Positions 56,569 through 64,000 of a stretch of DNA of 64,000 nt are shown here, piece after piece. The translations under genes were made by a program, and so were the position numbers. Under the pieces are notes generated by a model that was given only the letters and a program-made list of their open reading frames with translations, did no database searches and was not told the origin of the DNA. Source of the DNA: Neorhodopirellula lusitana (GTDB lineage Bacteria; Planctomycetota; Planctomycetia; Pirellulales; Pirellulaceae); NCBI RefSeq assembly GCF_900182915.1, contig NZ_FXUG01000007.1, positions 186,001-250,000 of the forward strand, in the 5' to 3' direction. Numbering within the stretch: the first letter of the stretch is position 1; each line of letters starts with the position of its first letter.

Positions 56569-57963
56569 ATGAGTTTTGCATTTGCAAGGTTAGTTAGAGG
56601 TTCCACCGTCAAGGCGATTGGCGTGCTTAGCGTCGTCGTTGCTTCATCCGCAACCGTTTCCCTTGGAAGTCTGGCACATGCTGAAACCCTAACGGCCTCT
56701 TCGTCGGCCTCGCCATCAACCACTGCAACTTGGCCACAATGGCGAGGACCTTCACAACAAGGCGTTGCACCGGAGACAAACTTACCAACGAAGTGGTCCG
56801 AATCGACAGCCAAGCGAATCGAAATCCCCGGACGTGGCAGCAGCACCCCCGTCGTCGTCGGAAACGTTGCCTATTTGACGAGCGGCATTGATGGCCAAAA
56901 CACACTGCTCGCGATCGATCTGGACGAAGCAAAAACAGTGTGGCAGATCGACCTTGGTTCGGACCGAGGCAACAAGCACCGCAAGGGTAGCGGCAGCAAT
57001 CCGTCGCCCGTTACCGATGGCAACTACATTGCGGCCTACTTTCGTAGTGGAGATTTAGCTTGCGTCAAACCAGACGGCACGAAGGTTTGGTCCGTCAATC
57101 TGCAGGAAGAATTTGGCGAAGATACCCTGTGGTGGGACTTGGGATCATCGCCGCTTCTGGTCGATTCCATGGTGGTGATCCCCGTCATGCAAACGGGTCC
57201 TAGCTATCTGGTTGCCTTCGATCTGGCGACCGGCAAACAGCTTTGGAAAGTCGACCGCACCACCGAAGCTCCCGAAGAAGCAGCCCAGAGCTACAGCACG
57301 CCATTGGCCGTCAACGTGAACGGCACCAAGATGATCGCGGTCATGGGCGCCGATACCCTCACGCTGAATCAAGCCAGTGACGGCAAAGAGGTCGCTCGAT
57401 TAGGTGGATTCAATCCGGAAGCACAGAAGTACTTTCGTTCGATCGCGTCACCAGTCGCCGATGGAAACCTGATCCTCTGCCCGTACTCCCGCGGTGCCAC
57501 CGTGACGGCCGTCGACCTGGCCAAATTGGCTAGCGGCGCGGGCAAGGATTCAATCCTATGGCACCGTGACGACCTTGGTAGCGACGTGCCGACCCCAACC
57601 ATGCGGAATGGGATCGCCTATTTCATCAGTGATGGCAAAAAGAACAAAGGGACCGTGACGGCCATCAAAGCGGATTCCGGAAAAACCCTGTGGGAAGTTT
57701 CCCTACCGCGCACCCGTCAAAGCTACAGCAGCTCGCCGCTTCTGGCCGGCGACAAATTGTACGTCACCGGTGAAGACGCCAAGACCGCGGTCGTCGGGCC
57801 CCTGCAAACCACGAAGGAGCCTGGATCGAACGCTGCCGATCAACCCACCGTTCTTTCGGTCAACGAAGTCGACGACAACGAAGCGTTCACTGTCGCGAGT
57901 CCCACACCGGCAGGAAATCGCCTGCTGTTGCGAACCAAAGGGTTCCTGTACATCATCGAATAG
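56569..57963 (+). CDS. Exported PQQ-type beta-propeller protein
   Basis: 464 residues. MSFAFARLVRGSTVKAIGVLSVVVASSATVSLGSLAHAE is a signal peptide. The body begins with the WPQWRGPSQQGVAPE motif of planctomycete PQQ-like proteins. Propeller blades follow with A-x-D-x-x-T-G/K-x-x-W units (LLAIDLDEAKTVWQIDL, LVAFDLATGKQLWKV, VTAIKADSGKTLWEVSLP) and a final GNRLLLRTKGFLYIIE. It resembles BamB/PQQ dehydrogenase propellers but lacks an N-terminal catalytic domain, so it is probably a structural or ligand-binding protein. Confidence 0.88.
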   Translation: MSFAFARLVRGSTVKAIGVLSVVVASSATVSLGSLAHAETLTASSSASPSTTATWPQWRGPSQQGVAPETNLPTKWSESTAKRIEIPGRGSSTPVVVGNVAYLTSGIDGQNTLLAIDLDEAKTVWQIDLGSDRGNKHRKGSGSNPSPVTDGNYIAAYFRSGDLACVKPDGTKVWSVNLQEEFGEDTLWWDLGSSPLLVDSMVVIPVMQTGPSYLVAFDLATGKQLWKVDRTTEAPEEAAQSYSTPLAVNVNGTKMIAVMGADTLTLNQASDGKEVARLGGFNPEAQKYFRSIASPVADGNLILCPYSRGATVTAVDLAKLASGAGKDSILWHRDDLGSDVPTPTMRNGIAYFISDGKKNKGTVTAIKADSGKTLWEVSLPRTRQSYSSSPLLAGDKLYVTGEDAKTAVVGPLQTTKEPGSNAADQPTVLSVNEVDDNEAFTVASPTPAGNRLLLRTKGFLYIIE

Positions 57964-58069
57964 CCTTGGTCAGGTTTGCCGATTAGTGAAGCTGTAGCGA
58001 GACTAGGTTTTGTAGCGAGCGAGTCCGATCGATCGAACGGGTTTGCTCGTTTGTGTCGATTAGACTGGC

Positions 58070-58840
58070 ATGCCCTACGTTCACCCGCTTTCACCCGAAA
58101 CTCTAAAACACTGGCAGCTGCTCGCATCGCCGTTCAGCTCCAGTCGTTCGCTGGAAGAGTCTGCCAGGCCGGAAGAATTCTATTTCCGCAGCGGAGGCCA
58201 TGCCGAGTTGTGGTGCTGGTTTGCCAATTGCGTCGAACTGGATGAGCCTTTAAGTGTGATCTTGGCCCCCAGCGGCGCCGGGGTCACCACCTTCTTTCGC
58301 CAAGCTCTGACCAGCACCGGGATTGGGAATCAGGCAATCGAGGTGTTGGCCGGACCATGGAACCAGCCGGCAAGTGCAGCGTCAGCTGAGCCGATGAAAT
58401 CAGCAGCATGTCCCCCAGCCGAACAACTGTGCCGGCGAGTACGGTTAATCAACGCCCCGCCGATGACCAGTCCGATACCGACCTGGCCAAAACTGCGTGA
58501 ACTGGCCGACGCGTATCGTTCGGAATGTCTGTTCATTCGCATCCGAACGGAAACGCGACTTGGGATCGTGAACCATTCGCACCGTACGTTTCGCATGTCA
58601 CAACCGACGTCGGATCAGCTAGAAAGCTGCTTTTCGAACTCGTTGCGACATGTTGGCGCGGTGCGAGAAATTTTCTCCGCTGACGCGATTGCACGACTGG
58701 CCCGTGAGTCGATCGGATACATGGACCTGGCAACACGAGTCCACGAGGCGCTGACCATCGGCCACCTCGAGGGGCTACACCAAATCGGCCTGCGGGACGT
58801 CCAGCGAATGATGCAACCAGAAGTTCGCCGGGCTGCCTAA
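58070..58840 (+). CDS. ExeA-like ATPase homologue with degenerate Walker A
   Basis: 256 residues. The N-terminus HWQLLASPFSSSRSLEESARPEEFYFRSGGHAELWCWFANCV has the layout of ExeA/GspA-type AAA ATPases (W-x-x-x-x-PF, YF). The P-loop reads APSGAGVTT, where the consensus GxxGxGKT/S would have lysine: Val replaces it, so ATP hydrolysis is doubtful. The C-terminus ends ARLARESIGYMDLATRVHEALTIGHLEGLHQIGLRDVQRMM, a helical bundle like the ExeA tail. Known ExeA proteins help secretin assembly. The gene is shorter than usual and lies 106 bp after the PQQ gene. Its stop codon sits inside a 15-bp tandem repeat. Confidence 0.7.
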   Translation: MPYVHPLSPETLKHWQLLASPFSSSRSLEESARPEEFYFRSGGHAELWCWFANCVELDEPLSVILAPSGAGVTTFFRQALTSTGIGNQAIEVLAGPWNQPASAASAEPMKSAACPPAEQLCRRVRLINAPPMTSPIPTWPKLRELADAYRSECLFIRIRTETRLGIVNHSHRTFRMSQPTSDQLESCFSNSLRHVGAVREIFSADAIARLARESIGYMDLATRVHEALTIGHLEGLHQIGLRDVQRMMQPEVRRAA

Positions 58841-58940
58841 CGCTGACTGCCTAACGCCGACTACACAATGCTGGGCTGCCCAATGCTGGGCTGCCCAATA
58901 CTGGGCTGCCCAATACTGTGCTGCTCAATACTGGGCCGCC
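58830..58940 (+). repeat. 15-bp tandem repeat crossing the ExeA-like stop codon
   Basis: About seven units of GGGCTGCCCAATACT-like sequence run from 58830 to 58940. Early units are diverged (for instance GGGCTGCCTAACGCT at 58830-58844), later ones nearly identical (58873-58932). The TAA stop of the ExeA-like gene (58838-58840) lies in the first unit, created by one C-to-T change relative to the later CCCAAT units. Confidence 0.85.
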
Positions 58941-59037
58941 ACAAGCGAGGCAGCCTGACACCGTGCACGCCTCCAACGCGATCTTCCCAGTGGCGTTGAA
59001 CATCCAGCCAACGTTGTCGATCGTTCAGATGGCCGGG

Positions 59038-60570
59038 CTACGCGACGACATCCTTGACCACCGTGCCATGGACATTGGTTAGCCTTCGTTCGATCCCGTT
59101 GTGATAAAACGTCAATCGCTCGTGATCCAGTCCCATCAAGTGCAACAATGTCGCGTTAAAATCATAGACCGTCGTTTCGTTGACGGCGGCCTTGAAACCA
59201 AACTCATCACTTTCCCCGTAACTAAAGCCACGCTTCGCGCCGGCACCGGTCAGGAAACACGTGAACGCGCCTGGGTTGTGGTCACGGCCCGTTCCGTTGG
59301 CTTGCAAAAACGGCATCCGTCCGAACTCCGTTGCCCACACCACCAACGTGTGATCCAGCAAACCGCGTTGCCGCATATCTGCGATCAGCGCCGCCGTGGG
59401 CTGATCCATGATCTCGGCCTGCATCGCGTGAGTTCGCTTGATGTCGGAATGCGAATCCCAATTGGTGATTCCGTTGCCACCGGCCGGGTCACTTCCGTTG
59501 AACAGCTGCACGACCCGAACGCCCTTTTCAATCAAACGTCGTGCCAGGATGCAGTTTCTGGCGTAGTGCCCACGCAACTCACTGCCGCCTTCGACACCAT
59601 AAGCCTTCAGTGTTGCCGCGGATTCACCGGCCAAGTCCATCACATCGGGAACGGACGTCTGCATCTTGCCCGCCAGTTCGTAGCTGGCGATTCGCCCAGC
59701 CAAGTTCGCATCGCCTGGATAGAGTGATAAATGGCGTGCGTTAAGACGCTGCAACAGATCGATCGTCGCGCGATCATCGTGGGCACTCAAACCGCGAGGC
59801 CGATTCAGATTGGTCGGTGGATTCTTGGCCGTGAAGTCCGTTCCCTGAAACGCAGCGGGTAGAAATCCATTGCCGAAATTGTTCTTACCACTCCGCGCCA
59901 TCCCGCGCGGATCATTGATCGCCACAAACGAAGGCAGCTCTTGGTTCTCGGTGCCCAACGCATAAGTCACCCATGAACCAAACGATGGAAAGCCTTCCAT
60001 CGTGAAGCCGGTGTTCATGAAGTTTTCACCCTGCGGGTGCGCACTGGTGTCCGTCTTCAATGCGTGAAAGAAGCAGAAATCGTCGACCTGTTTGGCCAGA
60101 TGCGGCACCAGGTCGGACACCATCTTGCCGGTTTCGCCGCGTGGCTTGAAATCCCAAAACGGCTTAGCAATGTTTCCTGACGGTCCTTCGAACGTCACCG
60201 CGGGTAGCCCGGGTGGCTTCTTGCCATCCAAGTCCCACAAAGCAGGTTTGTAATCAAATGTGTCCAGGTGACTGACGGCACCCGGCAGGTAGATCACCAG
60301 CACTTGCTTCGCTGGCATGTCAAAGTGCGGCTTTCGCGAAGCGTATGGACGATCGGGATCAATGCTAGGACGAATCGGAGCCTTGTGCCCTGCTCGACCG
60401 ACTTCACTATGACCGCCAGCGCCGCCACCCAAATCGCTGGCCAGCAAACCGTCGGCACTCAACATACTTGTCAGTGCAAGTCCCGCTGTCGAGAGACCAG
60501 CAGTGCCCAAAAAGCCGCGGCGGTCCAGCAGACGCCGACCTTGAAGGGAGAGTTTTTCAGGATTGATCAT
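59038..60570 (-). CDS. DUF1501 family protein
   Basis: 510 residues. The N-terminus LDRRGFLGTAGLSTAGLALTSMLSADGLLA carries a twin-arginine-type (RRGFLG) signal, so export through Tat is likely. The DUF1501 landmarks are KQVLVIYLPGAVSHLDTFDYKP, FPSFGSWVTYALGTENQELPSFVAI, ILARRLIEKGVRVVQLFNG and VVWATEFGRMPFLQANGTGRDHNPGAF. It lies 48 bp after the DUF1553 stop and mirrors the pair at 45523-50039. Function unknown. Confidence 0.93.
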   Translation of the reverse strand: MINPEKLSLQGRRLLDRRGFLGTAGLSTAGLALTSMLSADGLLASDLGGGAGGHSEVGRAGHKAPIRPSIDPDRPYASRKPHFDMPAKQVLVIYLPGAVSHLDTFDYKPALWDLDGKKPPGLPAVTFEGPSGNIAKPFWDFKPRGETGKMVSDLVPHLAKQVDDFCFFHALKTDTSAHPQGENFMNTGFTMEGFPSFGSWVTYALGTENQELPSFVAINDPRGMARSGKNNFGNGFLPAAFQGTDFTAKNPPTNLNRPRGLSAHDDRATIDLLQRLNARHLSLYPGDANLAGRIASYELAGKMQTSVPDVMDLAGESAATLKAYGVEGGSELRGHYARNCILARRLIEKGVRVVQLFNGSDPAGGNGITNWDSHSDIKRTHAMQAEIMDQPTAALIADMRQRGLLDHTLVVWATEFGRMPFLQANGTGRDHNPGAFTCFLTGAGAKRGFSYGESDEFGFKAAVNETTVYDFNATLLHLMGLDHERLTFYHNGIERRLTNVHGTVVKDVVA

Positions 60571-60618
60571 GGGAGGGTCGTTGAAAAGACGGCAATGAAT
60601 GGATCAAAGAAGAACGGA

Positions 60619-63546
60619 TCAGGGAAGAAACGCGAACTCGTTGGAATTGATGAGTGCCCGGCAAACTAACGACAACTGCCCATCGCTTACCAAGTCCGAC
60701 ACAGCCTCTATTTCAGGCACACTGGGGGAACGCCCCAGGATCAATTCGAAACAACGTTCGACAGCACGTTGGCCAGGCCCGCCGGACTCTGAAATGGCTC
60801 GCGCGGCGATCATCTCGCTCTGCTGCATCACGAACGTACTGTTCATCAGATTCAGTGCTTGCAGCGGCGTTGTTGAGACCGGCCGTTTCGGCTTCACTTG
60901 GCCACAATCAGGAAAGTCGAATGCCGTAAACATTTGGTCGTCGACTCGCCGCATTCGTTCTTGATAGATCATCCGGCGCCACGTCTCGGGACCGTAGTTG
61001 TTGGTCACTTCCCATTGTGCATAACGTTCCTTCACGTTGTGGATCCGGAAACTGCGACCACCAACCTGTTCATCCAACAGACCCGACGCTTGCAGGATCG
61101 AATCACGGATCACTTCCGCTTCGACACGCTTGGGCGGGAAACGCCACAACAGGGCTGCGTTTCCATCTTTTTGCAAACCGCCATCATTCGGCAAACTCGA
61201 TTGACGAAACGCTCCTGACATCACCATCAACCGAATCATGTGTTTCATTGACCAAGGTTGTGATTCCGTGTTTTTGGCACTATCTCCAACTTGTAACGCT
61301 GGCTGTCCAAACTCAGTTGGCTCGATCAATTCCGATGCCAACCAGTCCAACAATTCAGGATGCGTTGGCGCCGCACCGGCGGCACCAAAGTCGGCGGTCG
61401 TCGAAACGATGCCGCGTCCAAAGATATGGTGCCACATGCGATTGACCGCGACGCGTGCGGTCAACGGATTTGCCGGATCAGTTAACCAATTCGCGAACTC
61501 GACGCGACGGGTTTTGCCATTTGCACTGGAATCGAGGCCCAGATCGCCATCCAATTCCTTCAATCCCGCCGGGTAAACTTCGTCCCGCGGACTTTCCGGG
61601 CTACCACGGCTAAAGACATACGATGTCACCGGCTCAATGAAGCGAGCAACAAACCCTGGCGCGGGCCCCTCTTCTTTAATCAGATCAACCAATCGCTGAA
61701 CCTCTTTCAAGGTCGCGACGCGTTCCGGGTGCTGTTGATCGAGCTTGGCAATTTGATTCGTCGACGCAACCTGACTCCAGACACCGCTCTCGTCCTGCAC
61801 TTCCATCTCGAAAGCACCGAACATCAACTTGTTAAGATTTTCGAGGTAGTCCGTCTCGAAATAGTCCTCCCGATTCGTGCTGATTCGCACCCGAAAGATC
61901 TCATGCGGCTCGGTGAAATTGAACTGCACCCAAGGCTTTTGATCGTTGCCTTTGGGCACGCGAACCATCCAGGCATAGTTGCCATATTCACCATCGTTGA
62001 TCTTGGTGATCGGCATCGATTCCTTCGTGATCTCTTCGGAATGCTCGACCGTTGTGCCAGCAGTCGCCAATGCTAGGTTCTCATTCCATTTGTCAGTGCC
62101 AAAGATTTCCAGCTCGTCGATCCGCAAGAACTTGACGGGGAAGGTGAAGCGAACCGCCTTGGCAGTGGTGAACGGGAGATGGATTTCTTTGTAGCCCGTC
62201 CAGTTTTCTTCCCACGGTCCGGTGCTTCGCATCTTGATCCGTTCCGTTTTCAACAGCCCGTGCAACTCTTGGCCGCGAACTCGACGCGGGTGATCCTTGC
62301 TTAACTCCAAGAACCGGCCACCGAACTCGATGTCCTGGAAGACCGCTGACATGGAGTAATAGTCCGAGATCGAGATCGGGTCGAACTTGTGATTGTGACA
62401 CCGCGCGCACCCGATCGTCATTCCCATCGCGGAGGCGCCCACGGTTTGCAGGATCTCGTCCATCCGGTCCGCTCTCGCGGTTCGTTGTGCCGCCGGTTCA
62501 CGCCCAACCGTCGCGGCCGGAACGTGCGGCCCAGCCACCAAGTAGCCCGTGGCGTCGCCCACGCCGACGGTGTCGCCCGCCAGTTGTTCAAACAAAAATC
62601 GGTCGTACGGTTTGTCTTCGTTGAAAGCGCGAATCACATAGTCGCGATAGATCCATGCGTTCTTGCGATACATGTTGCTTTCGCTGCCGTTGGTTTCCGC
62701 CCAACGGATCACGTCGAGCCAGTGTTGAGCCCAACGTTCACCGAAATGAGGCGAGCTCATCAGATGGTCAACCAATCGCGTGTACGCGGCGTTGCCGTCA
62801 CGTGCGTACTCATCCACAAACGCTTCGGTCTGTTCCGGAGTGGGTGGGATTCCGGTCAGGACAATCGACACGCGGCGGATTAGAGTGCGTGGATCGGCCG
62901 GTTCGGAATACGCCAGTGAATCCAGTCGCAATCGGTCCAGCAGAAACGCGTCAATCGCGTTGCTCGATTTGGTGACGTTGCCGGATTCGGTTGCGTCGCC
63001 CGAGTCGATCGCGATGTGCGAGTCGAGCAAGTTGCTGGACTCGGTGACTTTGCGCGAAGTTGGAACGGTCGGTCGAATCACCGGCTGGAAAGACCAATGG
63101 TCGGATTTCTCCACCTTCAGTTCCTGCATCTGCCCCGGCCAAACCGCTCCCTCGCGAATCCATCTTGCCAACAGCTCGATGTCTTCGGCAGCCAACTTGT
63201 CCTCATCCGGCGGCATCGCCATCTCTTCGTCGATGTGATCGACCACCTCGATCAGGTAACTCTTCTCTGGCTTCCCCGGAACGATCGTCGCCAACCCCGA
63301 ATCGCCGCCGCGAAGCATGCTTAGACGCGAATCCAAACGCAGACCCGACTCCTGTTCGTCTTCACCATGGCAATACCAACAATTGTCTTCCAAGATCGGC
63401 GCGATATCCGACTCGAAGTCGACCAAGTCGGCGCCGCTAGTCGGGTTCGAGATATCTGACTCTGCCGAACTGGCCGGTTGAAAGTCCCAGCACAAAGCAA
63501 CCAAGACGGCGAAGAAAACAATTGATCGGACGACCGATGAACGCAT
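60619..63546 (-). CDS. DUF1553/DUF1549 protein with PSCyt1 domain
   Basis: 975 residues from the ATG at 63546; the TTG one codon earlier is less likely. A signal peptide (SVVRSIVFFAVLVALCWDFQPASSAES) precedes a PSCyt1 domain with ILEDNCWYCHGEDEQESGLRLDSRLSMLRGGDSG (CxxCH). PSCyt2/DUF1549 follows (AFLLDRLRLDSLAYSEPADPRTLIRRVSIVLTGIPP and MTIGCARCHNHKFDPIS, a second CxxCH). The middle has a discoidin-like stretch (NDQKPWVQFNFTEPHEIFRVRIS) and the C-terminal DUF1553 segment ends with TTPLQALNLMNSTFVMQQSEMIA. It is a paralogue of the protein at 46971-50039 and pairs with the DUF1501 gene downstream. Activity unknown; electron transfer by the CxxCH motifs is inference. Confidence 0.93.
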   Translation of the reverse strand: MRSSVVRSIVFFAVLVALCWDFQPASSAESDISNPTSGADLVDFESDIAPILEDNCWYCHGEDEQESGLRLDSRLSMLRGGDSGLATIVPGKPEKSYLIEVVDHIDEEMAMPPDEDKLAAEDIELLARWIREGAVWPGQMQELKVEKSDHWSFQPVIRPTVPTSRKVTESSNLLDSHIAIDSGDATESGNVTKSSNAIDAFLLDRLRLDSLAYSEPADPRTLIRRVSIVLTGIPPTPEQTEAFVDEYARDGNAAYTRLVDHLMSSPHFGERWAQHWLDVIRWAETNGSESNMYRKNAWIYRDYVIRAFNEDKPYDRFLFEQLAGDTVGVGDATGYLVAGPHVPAATVGREPAAQRTARADRMDEILQTVGASAMGMTIGCARCHNHKFDPISISDYYSMSAVFQDIEFGGRFLELSKDHPRRVRGQELHGLLKTERIKMRSTGPWEENWTGYKEIHLPFTTAKAVRFTFPVKFLRIDELEIFGTDKWNENLALATAGTTVEHSEEITKESMPITKINDGEYGNYAWMVRVPKGNDQKPWVQFNFTEPHEIFRVRISTNREDYFETDYLENLNKLMFGAFEMEVQDESGVWSQVASTNQIAKLDQQHPERVATLKEVQRLVDLIKEEGPAPGFVARFIEPVTSYVFSRGSPESPRDEVYPAGLKELDGDLGLDSSANGKTRRVEFANWLTDPANPLTARVAVNRMWHHIFGRGIVSTTADFGAAGAAPTHPELLDWLASELIEPTEFGQPALQVGDSAKNTESQPWSMKHMIRLMVMSGAFRQSSLPNDGGLQKDGNAALLWRFPPKRVEAEVIRDSILQASGLLDEQVGGRSFRIHNVKERYAQWEVTNNYGPETWRRMIYQERMRRVDDQMFTAFDFPDCGQVKPKRPVSTTPLQALNLMNSTFVMQQSEMIAARAISESGGPGQRAVERCFELILGRSPSVPEIEAVSDLVSDGQLSLVCRALINSNEFAFLP

Positions 63547-63881
63547 CAATTCATTCCCGAGGGACGTGAAGGTATAAATGTCGATGGACTACTCAATAAC
63601 TGGTCCGCTTTCGAATCGGCTGACATTCGCGTCAACCACGAAAGACCAAGCGAGCCATGCGTTATTGTATTACCACAAAGGCGGGATGTCCAGCCTAACC
63701 CGGGCTCTAAAACCGGCATACGCGACCCACGGTACGGAAACGCGGGACCTCTGGGCTAAAGAACCTAAGCATCGCGGCAAGTTGATTCGCAAGCTCGTGG
63801 CAGCGGCAAGGAATTCCACCGCCAGTCATCCACTAACCCACCTTGTTCACCCATGTAGCAGTCCACGGGTAGTGGGTCAGG
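63547..63881. other. Intergenic region
   Basis: 335 bp between the DUF1553 start and the end of the partial gene at the right edge. A plus-strand ORF here runs antisense into that gene and has no family features; I reject it. No RNA or repeat recognised. Confidence 0.4.
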
Positions 63882-64000
63882 CTAAGCGACAAACAGCTCT
63901 TCGATCCGCCCCGTTGAATCGCCGTGCGACGGAGCGTTGATGCCGACGCCGTGCAAGAGACTCAACCACAAATTACAAAGCGGCGTCTTCGGATCGTCCA
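63882..64000 (-). CDS. Probable DUF1552 protein, C-terminal end only
   Basis: The minus-strand frame enters from the right edge and stops at 63882-63884. The 38 visible codons read DDPKTPLCNLWLSLLHGVGI, then HGDSTGRIEEL, ending LFVA. This is the typical end of planctomycete DUF1552 proteins, which often occur with DUF1592/DUF1553-type genes. Only the C-terminus is in the window, so the call rests on this short match. It precedes the DUF1553 gene on the same strand by 335 bp. Confidence 0.55.
   Translation of the reverse strand, partial: DDPKTPLCNLWLSLLHGVGINAPSHGDSTGRIEELFVA

Noticed and set aside
56283-56846. 187-codon minus-strand ORF
   Set aside because: It overlaps the signal-peptide part of the PQQ-propeller gene and has no recognisable motif.
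58830-58940. CRISPR array
   Set aside because: Units of 15 bp are contiguous without spacers and no cas genes are near; it is a tandem repeat.
63578-63940. 120-codon plus-strand ORF
   Set aside because: No family features, and its end runs antisense through the probable DUF1552 C-terminus.

Overview
The window looks like a chromosomal segment from a planctomycete, most likely a Rhodopirellula-type member of the Pirellulaceae. The marker families are paired DUF1501/DUF1553 (PSCyt) genes, a DUF1559 prepilin-like protein with an H-X9-DG tail, several sulfatases, a LEPR-XLL/dockerin exoprotein, XylR-type AraC regulators and long, moderately GC-rich intergenic spaces. No rRNA, tRNA, CRISPR array, insertion sequence or phage module was recognised. 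Both ends cut genes: a TPR-like protein on the left, and on the right the C-terminus of a probable DUF1552 protein.

Layout. 1-4.1 kb (+): TPR-like protein, Gfo/Idh/MocA oxidoreductase, class II fumarase. 4.2-13.7 kb (-): zinc-ribbon membrane protein, secreted sulfatase, and a type II secretion-like cluster gspD-like > gspE > gspF, with gspD and gspE sharing one base. 14-16.2 kb (+): thiG and a site-2-protease family membrane protein. 16.2-26.5 kb (-): an M50/HlyD fusion, a GAF/HlyD fusion, an SPFH-GYF protein, a copper-type P1B ATPase, a small membrane protein and a cytosolic aldose 1-epimerase. 26.6-31.5 kb: YdeI-like protein (+), GAF protein (-) and an exported vanadium haloperoxidase-like protein (+). 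31.8-39.3 kb (-): a ketosynthase-like protein without the catalytic Cys, OsmC, TatD, a large FAD/Fe-S dehydrogenase and a DUF1559 protein. 40.2-54.5 kb: two XylR-like regulators. The second is divergent from a minus-strand run DUF1553 > DUF1501 > beta-propeller > sulfatase. Beyond it lie an NAD-dependent epimerase, a sulfatase relic and a secreted aldose 1-epimerase. 54.9-64 kb: PAS-AraC regulator (-), PQQ-propeller protein (+), ExeA-like protein without the Walker A lysine (+), and a second DUF1553 > DUF1501 pair (-) downstream of the DUF1552-like end.

How they may work together (inference). The 42.9-54.5 kb block reads as a regulated unit for sulfated sugar polymers: sulfatases, aldose epimerases, a sugar-nucleotide-type epimerase and the planctomycete cytochrome-like DUF1553/DUF1501 pairs. 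Each XylR-like gene has a short direct repeat of 20-21 bp period just upstream, the geometry AraC/XylR proteins use. The two HlyD fusions at 16-21 kb look like an export or envelope device.

Most notable: the two XylR-linked direct repeats; the M50-HlyD / GAF-HlyD pair; a secretin-like protein with N-domains but no visible pore domain and a Gly/Arg tail; a ketosynthase with Cys replaced by Asp; strong hairpins at 5267-5317 and 39436-39466; and 15-16 bp tandem repeats at several loci, one containing a stop codon.
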